5,750 bases of DNA from an archaeon (GTDB lineage: Archaea; Thermoproteota; Nitrososphaeria; Nitrososphaerales; JACAEJ01). The translations under genes and the position numbers were made by a program. The number at the start of each line of letters is the position of its first letter. The stretch's first letter is position 1. The notes below the pieces were generated by a model. It worked only from the letters and a program-made list of their open reading frames with translations, had not been told where the DNA came from and did not search any database. Shown here piece after piece: positions 1 through 5,750 of the stretch. The stretch lies in the NCBI GenBank assembly GCA_024256265.1, contig JACGUK010000071.1:1-5750 (forward strand). Reading direction: 5' to 3'.

Positions 1-1
1 A

Positions 2-346
2 AGTGCAAATTTAAGTGAAGATGGTAAAATTCTATCTGCTGGTTCAAGGTTGGTTGAGATTCTTGCCATATCTGATGATATACAAAAAGCCAGCAGAATG
101 GTTGATGATTGCATACCTTATGTTAAGCTCTTGGATGGTTGGGGATTATTTTATAGAAGTGATATAGGCTCTCAAGAATTATTGAATAAGAGAATCGATG
201 TTGCAGATCGTGTGAGAAGGCTTTATCAGTATAGGAGAGATAAGGGCATATTAGGGAAGAGGATAGATTGGCTACCAAAGGTTGGTAAGATGGATCCTGT
301 AGCCTTGCTTAAAAGTGAATTGTCAAAGAGTAAAAAAGGCGATTAA
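2..346 (+). CDS. purD: Phosphoribosylamine--glycine ligase (GAR synthetase), C-terminal fragment
   Basis: This is the 3' end of a gene whose start lies left of the window. The frame is open from base 2 to the TAA at 344-346, giving 114 codons. PurD is a cytoplasmic ATP-grasp enzyme that joins glycine to phosphoribosylamine to make GAR, the second step of purine synthesis. The recognisable part is the small C-terminal domain that follows the ATP-grasp core. It has a beta-strand pair around SEDGKILSAGSR, a helix (DDIQKASRMVDDC), and the closing GWGLFYRSDIGS motif encoded at about 149-172, matching the R-x-DIG signature near the end of PurD proteins. In bacterial PurD the chain stops shortly after that motif. 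Here about 57 more residues follow, rich in Arg and Lys, which looks like a lineage-specific tail. A TTG at 50 could be mistaken for a start, but the domain continues upstream of it without interruption. The next gene begins 15 bases downstream, so purD probably leads or sits early in the operon. The family call is good; the tail's role is unknown. Confidence 0.85.
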   Translation, partial: SANLSEDGKILSAGSRLVEILAISDDIQKASRMVDDCIPYVKLLDGWGLFYRSDIGSQELLNKRIDVADRVRRLYQYRRDKGILGKRIDWLPKVGKMDPVALLKSELSKSKKGD

Positions 347-361
347 TATAGAAGTGATTGG

Positions 362-1906
362 ATGGTTAAGAAAAAATACGTCTTGCTTTGTGTGACGATC
401 GCCTTAATAGCACTCTCGGTCTTTTCGGTTCAACTACTGAATAATCCATATTGCTTTGCTACATACTCAGGTCAATCAACTCTAGTCAGTGGATACCTTT
501 CTCAAAACACTATATGGACATTGGCAGGCAGCCCATACATTGTAATTGGAGATGTAGTAATTGATGCTGGTGTTTCTTTGACAATAGAACCTGGGGTGGT
601 TGTCAAGTTCACAGATGGGACGAATCTCGTAGTAGATGGAAGCTTGATTGCACATGGAAACTCAGCAAATAAAATAACCTTTACAAGCGATACCACAATG
701 CCAAAGGTGGGCGACTGGGGTGCGATAAAGATTAGGAACCATGGGGAAATAAGCTACTCGATAGTAGAATATGCTTACGTAGGAGTCATCTTTGATATGG
801 CAACAGGAAGTTTGGCAAAATCTTTAATCAGGTTCAACAGTCTCGGAGTCTTCATATCCCATTCAAATGTTCAAATAGATGATGTCAACGTGACGGAAAA
901 CTCCGAGGGAATCTATCATTATTGTACTCCAGAATTTGAAACCATGATAAAGGATTCTTACATAGGGCGAAGCTTTTGGGTAGAAGAAATATGGTTACCT
1001 GGTGGAATGGCAGGTGTAGGAATTTACAACTCCGGTTACGGTCGTAGACTGACAATCGAGAATTGTACGATTTCTGATAATGATAGAGATGGGATTTGCG
1101 GCGGCGGGTACATTAGTGTTTATGACTCGAGAATTTCAAGTAATAAATGGTTCGGTATAGGCGAGGGTTCTTATGCCTATATACACAGTTCCATCATCTC
1201 GAACAATAGCTTGACTGGTGTGAGGTGCTGGAAAATAGAGATCTACAACTCTTTTATTACAAACAATGGTTTTGGAGGTGACCCTGCTTTTTATGCTGGA
1301 GTTGAAGGTTTTGACGTGACAATCTCAAACTGCAGCATCACACATAACGTTGGTGATGGACTGAGAGGTACATATTCAAACTTATCAGTAACCCATAATG
1401 AGATCTCAAAGAACGGTGGTAATGGTATATTAGTTATTGGAGCTAGTGAAAAAGGAGGAAATAATCTAATTCAATACAATGACATCCAACAGAATGGCAA
1501 CTCCGGCATATGTCTTAATAAGCCTCTGGCACAATATCCAGGAAGCGCGCTAATTCAATACAATAACATTTACCAAAATGCTTACTATGACATCAAAAAT
1601 GATAACCCTCTTGACATCAATGCAGCAAATAATTGGTGGGGAACTACCAACGAGACTTTAATCAAGGAGCATATCTACGATTATTATGACAACTACTATC
1701 GCGGAAAAGTACTCTATAAACCATGCCTTTCAACTCCGGTAGAAATAGGCATTCCCCCAAGCGGGCCCGAATTAGCTCCATATATAGTGCTGGCTTTAGC
1801 GATTTCAATAGTAGCAGTTGTAGCAATCGTCTTCGTCAAACAGAGGAAGAAGAAAGAACTAAAAGGAAAGGAAAATGACATCAATAAGCTGGGGGTGAAA
1901 GATTGA
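362..1906 (+). CDS. Secreted, membrane-anchored right-handed parallel beta-helix protein
   Basis: This predicted extracellular protein has 514 residues and no assigned biochemical activity. Residues 1-33 form a signal peptide or N-terminal anchor: MVKKK, then a hydrophobic run, with a possible cleavage site after CFA. Residues about 45-120 match the N-terminal cap of archaeal and bacterial beta-helix surface proteins (NTIW at 49-52, then [17 protein letters not shown] with EPG at 76-78, ITFTSD, GDWGAI). Residues about 125-425 are irregular beta-helix rungs with recurring patterns such as N-C-T/S-I, I-x-x-N and NGxxGI. The helix ends in NNWWGTTN (423-430), a frequent closing motif of such proteins. 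Residues 473-492 are a C-terminal transmembrane segment, followed by a basic tail ([11 protein letters not shown]) that should face the cytoplasm. Several N-x-S/T sequons would allow glycosylation. Such folds occur in polysaccharide-active enzymes and in adhesive or S-layer-type proteins; I see no catalytic signature. The ATG has a GAAGTGAT element just upstream. The gene sits between purD and purE, overlapping purE by 4 bases. Its codon choice is more even than in the neighbouring pur genes. Confidence 0.85.
   Translation: MVKKKYVLLCVTIALIALSVFSVQLLNNPYCFATYSGQSTLVSGYLSQNTIWTLAGSPYIVIGDVVIDAGVSLTIEPGVVVKFTDGTNLVVDGSLIAHGNSANKITFTSDTTMPKVGDWGAIKIRNHGEISYSIVEYAYVGVIFDMATGSLAKSLIRFNSLGVFISHSNVQIDDVNVTENSEGIYHYCTPEFETMIKDSYIGRSFWVEEIWLPGGMAGVGIYNSGYGRRLTIENCTISDNDRDGICGGGYISVYDSRISSNKWFGIGEGSYAYIHSSIISNNSLTGVRCWKIEIYNSFITNNGFGGDPAFYAGVEGFDVTISNCSITHNVGDGLRGTYSNLSVTHNEISKNGGNGILVIGASEKGGNNLIQYNDIQQNGNSGICLNKPLAQYPGSALIQYNNIYQNAYYDIKNDNPLDINAANNWWGTTNETLIKEHIYDYYDNYYRGKVLYKPCLSTPVEIGIPPSGPELAPYIVLALAISIVAVVAIVFVKQRKKKELKGKENDINKLGVKD
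1466..1564 (+). repeat. Direct repeat pair inside the beta-helix gene
   Basis: The 15-base word ctaattcaatacaat occurs at 1466-1480 and again at 1550-1564, exactly 84 bases (28 codons) apart. Similarity continues to about 31 bases (about 26 matching). Both copies encode L-I-Q-Y-N followed by D/N-I and a Q-N pair, so they sit at equivalent positions of successive beta-helix turns. This suggests duplication of a structural unit rather than a mobile element. Confidence 0.6.
1891..1898 (+). promoter_or_regulatory. Ribosome binding site deciding the TTG start of purE
   Basis: GGGGGTGA lies four bases before the TTG at 1903 and resembles the archaeal Shine-Dalgarno sequence GGAGGTGA. An in-frame TAA at 1885-1887 blocks any earlier start, and the next in-frame candidate (GTG at 1927) would remove the first beta-strand of PurE. 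The TTG is therefore the best start. Confidence 0.7.
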
Positions 1907-2349
1907 CGAATAATATAGCAGTAGGCGTGATAGCTGGTAGCAAATCTGATCAGCATATTTTAGAAGAAGTATGCAAAATCCTCAAAGATTTTCAAGTCAA
2001 CTATGATGCCAAGATTTTATCAGCTCATAGAAATCGTAAAGAATTGGAAGATTACATCATGAATTCAAAAGCCGATTTATTCATAGCCATAGCAGGACTA
2101 TCAGCTCATCTACCAGGCTTTATAGCATCTATGACAACAAAGCCAGTCATCGGAGTTCCAGTTTCAGCAAAGCTTGGAGGGCTTGATGCATTATTATCGA
2201 TAGTCCAGATGCCATCGAAAGTGCCAGTTGCCTGTGTTGGTATTGATAATGGTAAGAACGCTGCTTTACTGGCTATAGAGATACTTAGCATAAAGCATCA
2301 TGAACTAAAAGAGAAATTATCTAAGTATAGGTCTGGTGAGAAATTATGA
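1903..2349 (+). CDS. purE: PurE, phosphoribosylaminoimidazole carboxylase catalytic subunit / N5-CAIR mutase, class I-like
   Basis: PurE supplies the carboxylated imidazole intermediate CAIR in the cytoplasm, either from N5-CAIR (class I, with PurK) or directly from AIR and CO2 (class II). The protein has 148 residues, close to the usual single-domain length of about 160. The family signatures are visible: GSKSD (12-16), SAHR (40-43), AHLPG (68-72), GVPV (84-87), SIVQMP (99-104) and a C-terminal [10 protein letters not shown] helix. AHLPG and SIVQMP point to the class I branch. Differences from the E. coli type, recalled from memory, are SAHRNR instead of [15 protein letters not shown] instead of AGGAAHLPG, and [13 protein letters not shown] after the QMP motif. 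Translation starts at TTG, which overlaps the TGA of the beta-helix gene (TTGA), and the gene's own stop overlaps the purC start. No purK is present in the window, so the reaction type (mutase or direct carboxylase) is open. The PurE identity itself is secure. Confidence 0.93.
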   Translation: MTNNIAVGVIAGSKSDQHILEEVCKILKDFQVNYDAKILSAHRNRKELEDYIMNSKADLFIAIAGLSAHLPGFIASMTTKPVIGVPVSAKLGGLDALLSIVQMPSKVPVACVGIDNGKNAALLAIEILSIKHHELKEKLSKYRSGEKL

Positions 2350-3188
2350 GTGAAAGAAAGCTCTTGAGAAGAGGCAAGGTCAAGGATATCTACGATATTG
2401 GAGATGATGAATTACTCTTTGTATTCAGCGATAGGATATCAGCCTTTGATGTTATCCTTCCTTCTTTTATACCAAATAAAGGAGAGATACTTTGCAAGTT
2501 CTCAGAATTCTGGTTCAATAAATTAAAAATTCCTAACCATATGATCAAGGTCATAGATAAGAATAAAATGGTAGTGAAGAAGCTTGAAATGATCCCTATA
2601 GAATGTGTCGTTAGAGGATACTTGTATGGTAGTTTATACGATAGGATAATGAAAGGAGAAACTCAATTAAATGTTAAACCAGAGCTGGCTTCTAAACTTC
2701 CAAACCCTCTATTTGACCCAACTACAAAATCCATGGATAAGGATTTACCAATCTCTAAAAATGAGATTTTATTAAAGGGCTTGCTAAGAAAAGAAGAATT
2801 ATCATGGATAGAGGAGAAGAGTATAGAGCTTTATAATAAAATGGCTAAAAGATGTAAAGATGCTGGGTTCATAATGGCAGATGTTAAATTTGAGTTTGGT
2901 AAAGATGATGATAATATTCTTTTAGCAGATTCTTTAGGTCCTGATGAATTCAGGCTCTGGCCAAGGGAAAAGTATTCTGTAGGGAAAATTCAAGAAAGTT
3001 ATGATAAGCAATTGGTAAGAGATTGGTTGATAAGCGTTGGCTTTAAGAAGGATTTGGATGAGGCTGTTAAAAAAGGCTATCCATTGCCTAAACCTCCAAA
3101 ATTGCCAGAAGAGCTCATATCTGAAACTACAAAGAGATACATCTCAGCCTTTGAAAGGATAACTGGTTTGAAATTTGTTGATAAATGA
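2346..3188 (+). CDS. purC: SAICAR synthetase (phosphoribosylaminoimidazole-succinocarboxamide synthase)
   Basis: PurC couples CAIR with aspartate using ATP to form SAICAR, the step after PurE, in the cytoplasm. The protein has 280 residues, within the normal range of about 235-300 for single-domain PurC. Conserved elements in order are RRGKVKDIY (8-16, the glycine-rich nucleotide-binding strand), SDRISAFDV (28-36), the RGYLYGS block (90-96), PTTKS (125-129), [12 protein letters not shown] (194-205, counterpart of the DE-TPDSSRFW block of bacterial enzymes), and DKQLVRDWL (220-228). Nothing essential appears to be missing. The ATG overlaps the purE stop as ATGA. A GGTGAG element at 2335-2340, inside the end of purE, stands five bases before the start, so translation is probably coupled. 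Arginine codons are AGA and AGG throughout, as in the other pur genes. Confidence 0.96.
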   Translation: MSERKLLRRGKVKDIYDIGDDELLFVFSDRISAFDVILPSFIPNKGEILCKFSEFWFNKLKIPNHMIKVIDKNKMVVKKLEMIPIECVVRGYLYGSLYDRIMKGETQLNVKPELASKLPNPLFDPTTKSMDKDLPISKNEILLKGLLRKEELSWIEEKSIELYNKMAKRCKDAGFIMADVKFEFGKDDDNILLADSLGPDEFRLWPREKYSVGKIQESYDKQLVRDWLISVGFKKDLDEAVKKGYPLPKPPKLPEELISETTKRYISAFERITGLKFVDK

Positions 3189-4231
3189 TGAAAAGGCTCA
3201 CATACGCTAAGGCTGGCGTTGATTTGGATGAGATAAGTAAAATACGCAAGGATATTGTGAAGCAACTTCGTGATACTTTCAAGCTAAGGAAAGATAAGTT
3301 TGGAAGACCTTTGATAGGGATAGGGCATTATGCTGGAATGATAGATATAGGAGATAGAGCATTGACAATTCATGCTGATGGTGTAGGCACAAAAGTTCTC
3401 ATAGCTCAGATGATGGAGAAGTATGATACTGTAGGGATAGATTGTATAGCTATGAATGTTAACGATATAATATGTTTGGGATCAGAACCAATAGCCTTGA
3501 TCGATTATTTAGCTCTTGAGAAGCCTAATAGAGAGATTGTGAAGGGGATAATGAGAGGTCTTGCTAAAGGAGCAAAGGAAGCTCAAATTTCAATCATTGG
3601 TGGAGAAACTGCTATAATGCCAGATGTAATAAAAGGAATCGATGGCAGAGGTTTTGATCTTGTTGGCTTAGCCATTGGTATAGTTGATAAAGATAAGGTG
3701 ATAAATGGTAAGGATTTGAAGTATGGCGATATAGTAATAGGGATTGATAGCACAGGCATTCATTCCAATGGCTTATCTCTTGCAAGGAAAGCATTACTAC
3801 AAAGGTACAAGATCGATCAATTCGTACCAGAGCTTGGGAAGAGTGTTGGAGAAGAGTTGCTAACTCCTACCAGAATCTATGTAAAGCCTGTTCTTGAAGT
3901 ATTGAAAAGATGTGAGGTTCATGGATTAGCACATATAACTGGTGGAGCCTTTTCAAAACTCAAAAGATTATTACTAAAGCCAAAAATAGGTTTCATGCTT
4001 GATCATATGCCCAAGCCATTGCCGATATTCAAATTGATTCAAAAAGAGGGCAATATTACCGATAGAGAAATGTATAGAACTTTTAACATGGGCATAGGCT
4101 TTTGTGTCTGTGCACCGAAGAGTGAAGAGGATAGAATCGTTAAAATATTTGCAGATTATGGCATGGATGCAAGGACTATAGGTAAGATCGTTGAAAAGTC
4201 TAGAGTGATGATAGGAGGCATTAGTTTATGA
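3185..4231 (+). CDS. purM: Phosphoribosylformylglycinamidine cyclo-ligase (AIR synthetase)
   Basis: PurM closes the imidazole ring: FGAM plus ATP gives AIR, the substrate for the PurE step. It is a cytoplasmic, normally dimeric enzyme of the PurM/PurL/ThiL/SelD superfamily. The protein has 348 residues, the typical length. Signature motifs are HADGVGTK (63-70), the MNVNDIICLG loop (90-99, with the Asn-Asp that binds nucleotide and metal), GGETAIMPD (139-147), GIHSNGLSLA (191-200), HGLAHITGGAF (246-256, where most homologues have ITGGGL) and FNMGIGF (300-306). The first ATG at 3185 overlaps the purC stop as ATGA; a second ATG follows at once at 3188. No convincing ribosome binding site precedes either, so initiation probably depends on coupling with purC translation. 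The stop overlaps the purP start. Identity is secure; the choice between the two adjacent ATGs changes one residue only. Confidence 0.96.
   Translation: MMKRLTYAKAGVDLDEISKIRKDIVKQLRDTFKLRKDKFGRPLIGIGHYAGMIDIGDRALTIHADGVGTKVLIAQMMEKYDTVGIDCIAMNVNDIICLGSEPIALIDYLALEKPNREIVKGIMRGLAKGAKEAQISIIGGETAIMPDVIKGIDGRGFDLVGLAIGIVDKDKVINGKDLKYGDIVIGIDSTGIHSNGLSLARKALLQRYKIDQFVPELGKSVGEELLTPTRIYVKPVLEVLKRCEVHGLAHITGGAFSKLKRLLLKPKIGFMLDHMPKPLPIFKLIQKEGNITDREMYRTFNMGIGFCVCAPKSEEDRIVKIFADYGMDARTIGKIVEKSRVMIGGISL
4213..4218 (+). promoter_or_regulatory. Ribosome binding site for the purP-family gene
   Basis: AGGAGG lies inside the last codons of purM, nine bases before the ATG at 4228. It supports that ATG and suggests the gene can recruit ribosomes itself in addition to coupling through the ATGA overlap. 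Confidence 0.65.
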
Positions 4232-5574
4232 TCAAAAGAGAAGAGATGCAAGAATTGGCTAAAAGGTACAAAGAGCCTGTAGCGCTTATCTTGGGCTCTC
4301 ACTCTGCTCTGGATGCTGCATCAGGTGCTAGGAACTATGGATTGAAAAGGATAATCTACACAACTAAAGGTAGAGCCATCATATACTTGCAGAATCCTAT
4401 ATTAGGTAAAGTTGGTGAAGAGATAGAAAATTTACCCAAATATGCTAGAGATGAAATGATTTGTGTATATGACCCAAAGGAATTGAAGAAAAAAGGGAGT
4501 TGGAAGACCGCTTTAATAATATTGGATGAGTACCCTGATATTTTCAAGTATATGGATGAATTGTTGGATTTAGAGTGCCTTCAGGTACCAAATAGAGCCT
4601 TCTCTGTATATCTGGGAGGAGATGAAAATTGTAGCAAAATAGAGAAAGAATTTTCAATTCCTATAGTAGGGTCGAGAAAGCTATTAAAGATAGAAAATAG
4701 AGGAGAAAAAGCAGGCATACCATACCCTAAATCCTATGATTTTCATGTCCACCCAAAGGGAATAAGATTCAAGGAATATATTGATGAGCCCATGATCTTA
4801 AAATGTGAGCATGCAAAGAGAGAGCTTGAAAGAGCTTTCGTCTTCGCTTCTGACTCGAACGATCTTGAAGAGAAGGTTAAAGCAGAGATGGAGCTTGGAA
4901 ATCTAAGCGAAAAAGGATTGAAAAAAGCAAGATTAGAACAGATAGTATTAGGTCCTCACGCCAATTTCAACTTCTTCTTATCCTCAATAAATGCAGAGGA
5001 AGAGTGGGGCGACATAGATGATTTTTATGCTGAGCTTTACAATATGAATTTGGATAAAGCAAGATTATGCTTAGCAAACGAATTCCTTTCAATAGATGAG
5101 AGGAGAGAGACCATATTGGATGGCTTGAAGAGATTGCCTATAGATGTTCAACAAAAGATACAGAAAGTACCATCCTTTGAGGTTACATGCCATATTGCCA
5201 TGAGCTTAAGAGAATCACTATTAAAAGATGTCCATAAGGTTGCAAATGCTTTTCTTTTAGCAACAAAAGATTACGAGCCTCCAGGGATTATTGGAGCATG
5301 GTGCCTTCAGACATTGATAACTTGGGGAAAGGTTCCAGTAAAGGCTGTGGAGTATGGTTTATACGATGTTCCTGCTGGAGAGGATGTTTATGCTCATATC
5401 CCAGTAACTCAAGATGTTGCAACAAGGCATGGTGGAGGAACGAATGTGCACATGGGAATAGGTTCTCAGTACGCAAATGCAAAATATAATAAGAGAATGA
5501 GTACTGGGGATAGAATAGCTTTAGAAATAAAGAGGGCTTTGAATTTAAAGAAGATTGATAAGATAGTCACGTAA
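4228..5574 (+). CDS. purP: PurP-family ATP-grasp protein (formate-dependent AICAR formyltransferase / FAICAR synthetase-like), divergent long form
   Basis: Classical PurP makes FAICAR from AICAR, formate and ATP, replacing the folate-dependent PurH transformylase in many archaea. Family features are GSHSALDAASGA (23-34), TTKGR (45-49), PNRAFSVYLG (121-130), GSRKLL (148-153), KAGIPYPK (161-168), EQIVLG (237-242), RESLL (328-332), PPGIIGAWCLQTL (351-363), GGGTN (402-406), and MSTGDRIALEIKRAL (424-438), ending in IDKIV like the Methanocaldococcus enzyme as I recall it. The length is odd: 448 residues against about 360. Extra sequence lies mainly near residues 60-115 and 252-315. Two ATP-grasp sites look altered: the glycine-rich loop expected near 196-206 reads AKRELERAF with no glycine, and the position expected to carry a metal-binding Glu before GGTN reads QDVATRH. 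It is co-transcribed with purE, purC and purM by position and overlaps purM (ATGA), which favours a role in purine synthesis. It may nevertheless be a paralogue with changed substrate or nucleotide use. Family membership is strong; the exact reaction is inferred. Confidence 0.85.
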   Translation: MIKREEMQELAKRYKEPVALILGSHSALDAASGARNYGLKRIIYTTKGRAIIYLQNPILGKVGEEIENLPKYARDEMICVYDPKELKKKGSWKTALIILDEYPDIFKYMDELLDLECLQVPNRAFSVYLGGDENCSKIEKEFSIPIVGSRKLLKIENRGEKAGIPYPKSYDFHVHPKGIRFKEYIDEPMILKCEHAKRELERAFVFASDSNDLEEKVKAEMELGNLSEKGLKKARLEQIVLGPHANFNFFLSSINAEEEWGDIDDFYAELYNMNLDKARLCLANEFLSIDERRETILDGLKRLPIDVQQKIQKVPSFEVTCHIAMSLRESLLKDVHKVANAFLLATKDYEPPGIIGAWCLQTLITWGKVPVKAVEYGLYDVPAGEDVYAHIPVTQDVATRHGGGTNVHMGIGSQYANAKYNKRMSTGDRIALEIKRALNLKKIDKIVT

Positions 5575-5590
5575 AATCCTTCTACCACTC

Positions 5591-5609
5591 AAAAAAGTTT
5601 TAACTTAAA
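5591..5609 (+). promoter_or_regulatory. Candidate archaeal promoter (BRE/TATA-like) for the downstream small gene
   Basis: Just after purP there is an A-run followed by GTTTTAACTTAAA. The AAAAAAG could serve as a BRE and TTTTAA (5598-5603) or CTTAAA (5604-5609) as a TATA-like box. Transcription would then begin about 25 bases downstream, near 5625-5632, giving a very short leader before the TTG at 5637. This is the only gap between genes large enough to hold a full promoter. The match is to a loose consensus in AT-rich DNA. Confidence 0.4.
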
Positions 5610-5627
5610 GCCAACAATAAAGAGGTA

Positions 5628-5637
5628 AGGAGGTGAT
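5628..5637 (+). promoter_or_regulatory. Near-perfect Shine-Dalgarno sequence for the truncated small gene
   Basis: AGGAGGTGAT is a ten-base complement to the usual 3' end of archaeal 16S rRNA and is the strongest such site in the window. GGAGG stands three bases before the TTG at 5637, whose first base is the last base of this element. The close spacing resembles GGTGAT-type starts in other archaea. It is the main evidence that the short reading frame at the right edge is a real gene. Confidence 0.7.
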
Positions 5638-5750
5638 TGGAGATACTATTCTATCTCAAACATAAACACAGTCCTGAGAGTTGTCCAGTAGTAAAAGGTC
5701 CTAAGGAAGTCGTAAAGACCTTCGGAAAAATTGTCACACCTGATCATGCA
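5637..5750 (+). CDS. Small uncharacterised protein, N-terminal 38 residues (cut by the window edge)
   Basis: A frame opens at TTG 5637 and stays open to the right end, giving 38 residues. An in-frame TGA at 5634-5636 rules out an earlier start, and no other in-frame start competes near the ribosome binding site. The peptide begins with a beta-strand-like MEILFYLKHKH, followed by the motif HSPESCP (11-17), then a likely helix (PKEVVKTFGKI) and TPDHA. The arrangement resembles the N-terminus of small (about 90-residue) archaeal ferredoxin-fold proteins of unknown function that begin with a strand, an H-x-H-SPE-x-CP motif and a helix. I recall such proteins but cannot confirm the family name. 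The His and Cys could bind a metal, but that is speculation. The gene is separated from purP by 62 bases with its own possible promoter, so it is probably not part of the pur operon. Confidence 0.6.
   Translation, partial: MEILFYLKHKHSPESCPVVKGPKEVVKTFGKIVTPDHA

Noticed and set aside
50..346. A complete 98-residue gene starting at TTG 50
   Set aside because: The frame is open to the window edge, and the residues upstream of 50 (SEDGKILSAGSR) belong to the same PurD C-terminal domain, so this is a truncated purD rather than a small gene.
341..350. TATA-like GATTAATATA before the beta-helix gene as an independent promoter
   Set aside because: A TATA box here would place the transcription start after the ATG at 362. 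With only 15 bases between genes, read-through from purD is simpler.
362..1906. Naming the beta-helix protein NosD or a pectate lyase
   Set aside because: Only the generic fold and the NNWWG closing motif are visible. There are no nos genes nearby and no recognisable lyase catalytic residues.
1714..1956. Antisense frame across the beta-helix/purE junction
   Set aside because: It mirrors the transmembrane segment and lysine-rich tail (yielding Ser/Phe runs) and has no supporting start signal.
3612..3794. Antisense frame of about 60 codons inside purM
   Set aside because: It is a shadow of the purM reading frame, with low-complexity Leu/Tyr/Gln/His sequence and no start signals.
5288..5489. 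Overlapping frames on both strands inside the purP-family gene (one on each strand, about 63-64 codons)
   Set aside because: Both lie wholly within a strongly conserved PurP coding region, have no ribosome binding site and give Cys/His/Trp-rich peptides with no family resemblance.
5575..5600. Transcription terminator after purP
   Set aside because: The stretch is pyrimidine-rich but has no clear hairpin and only a four-base T-run, too weak to call even for an archaeal T-tract terminator.

Overview
The window looks like a piece of an AT-rich archaeal chromosome (roughly 37% GC by eye). It holds a tightly packed, single-strand purine biosynthesis operon. The archaeal assignment rests on three things: a PurP-type (formate-dependent) AICAR formyltransferase ending the cluster, a secreted parallel beta-helix protein of a kind common in archaea, and archaeal-style signals (GGTGA-type Shine-Dalgarno sequences, TTG starts, a BRE/TATA-like element). 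A TACK-group lineage (Thaumarchaeota/Bathyarchaeia-like) is a guess from the overall flavour of the proteins and cannot be proven here.

Layout, all on the + strand: (1) 2-346, the C-terminal end of PurD, cut by the window edge; (2) 362-1906, a 514-aa membrane-anchored extracellular beta-helix protein; (3) 1903-2349, PurE; (4) 2346-3188, PurC; (5) 3185-4231, PurM; (6) 4228-5574, a long, divergent PurP-family protein; (7) a 62-bp intergenic gap with a possible promoter; (8) 5637-5750, the start of a small TTG-initiated gene running off the right edge. There is no gene-free stretch longer than 62 bases.

The pur genes cover GAR synthesis (PurD), AIR formation (PurM), carboxylation (PurE), aspartate addition (PurC) and formylation of AICAR (PurP). 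PurF, the GAR formyltransferase, PurL/Q/S, PurK, PurB and the IMP cyclohydrolase are not in the window. Each gene from the beta-helix gene to purP overlaps the next by 4 bases (TTGA once, ATGA three times), so they are very probably co-transcribed and translationally coupled.

The points most worth a second look are the surface-protein gene lodged inside a nucleotide-synthesis operon and overlapping purE, and the unusual PurP. The latter is about 90 residues longer than the classical enzyme, and two ATP-grasp motifs appear altered. I see no mobile element, CRISPR array, tRNA or rRNA.
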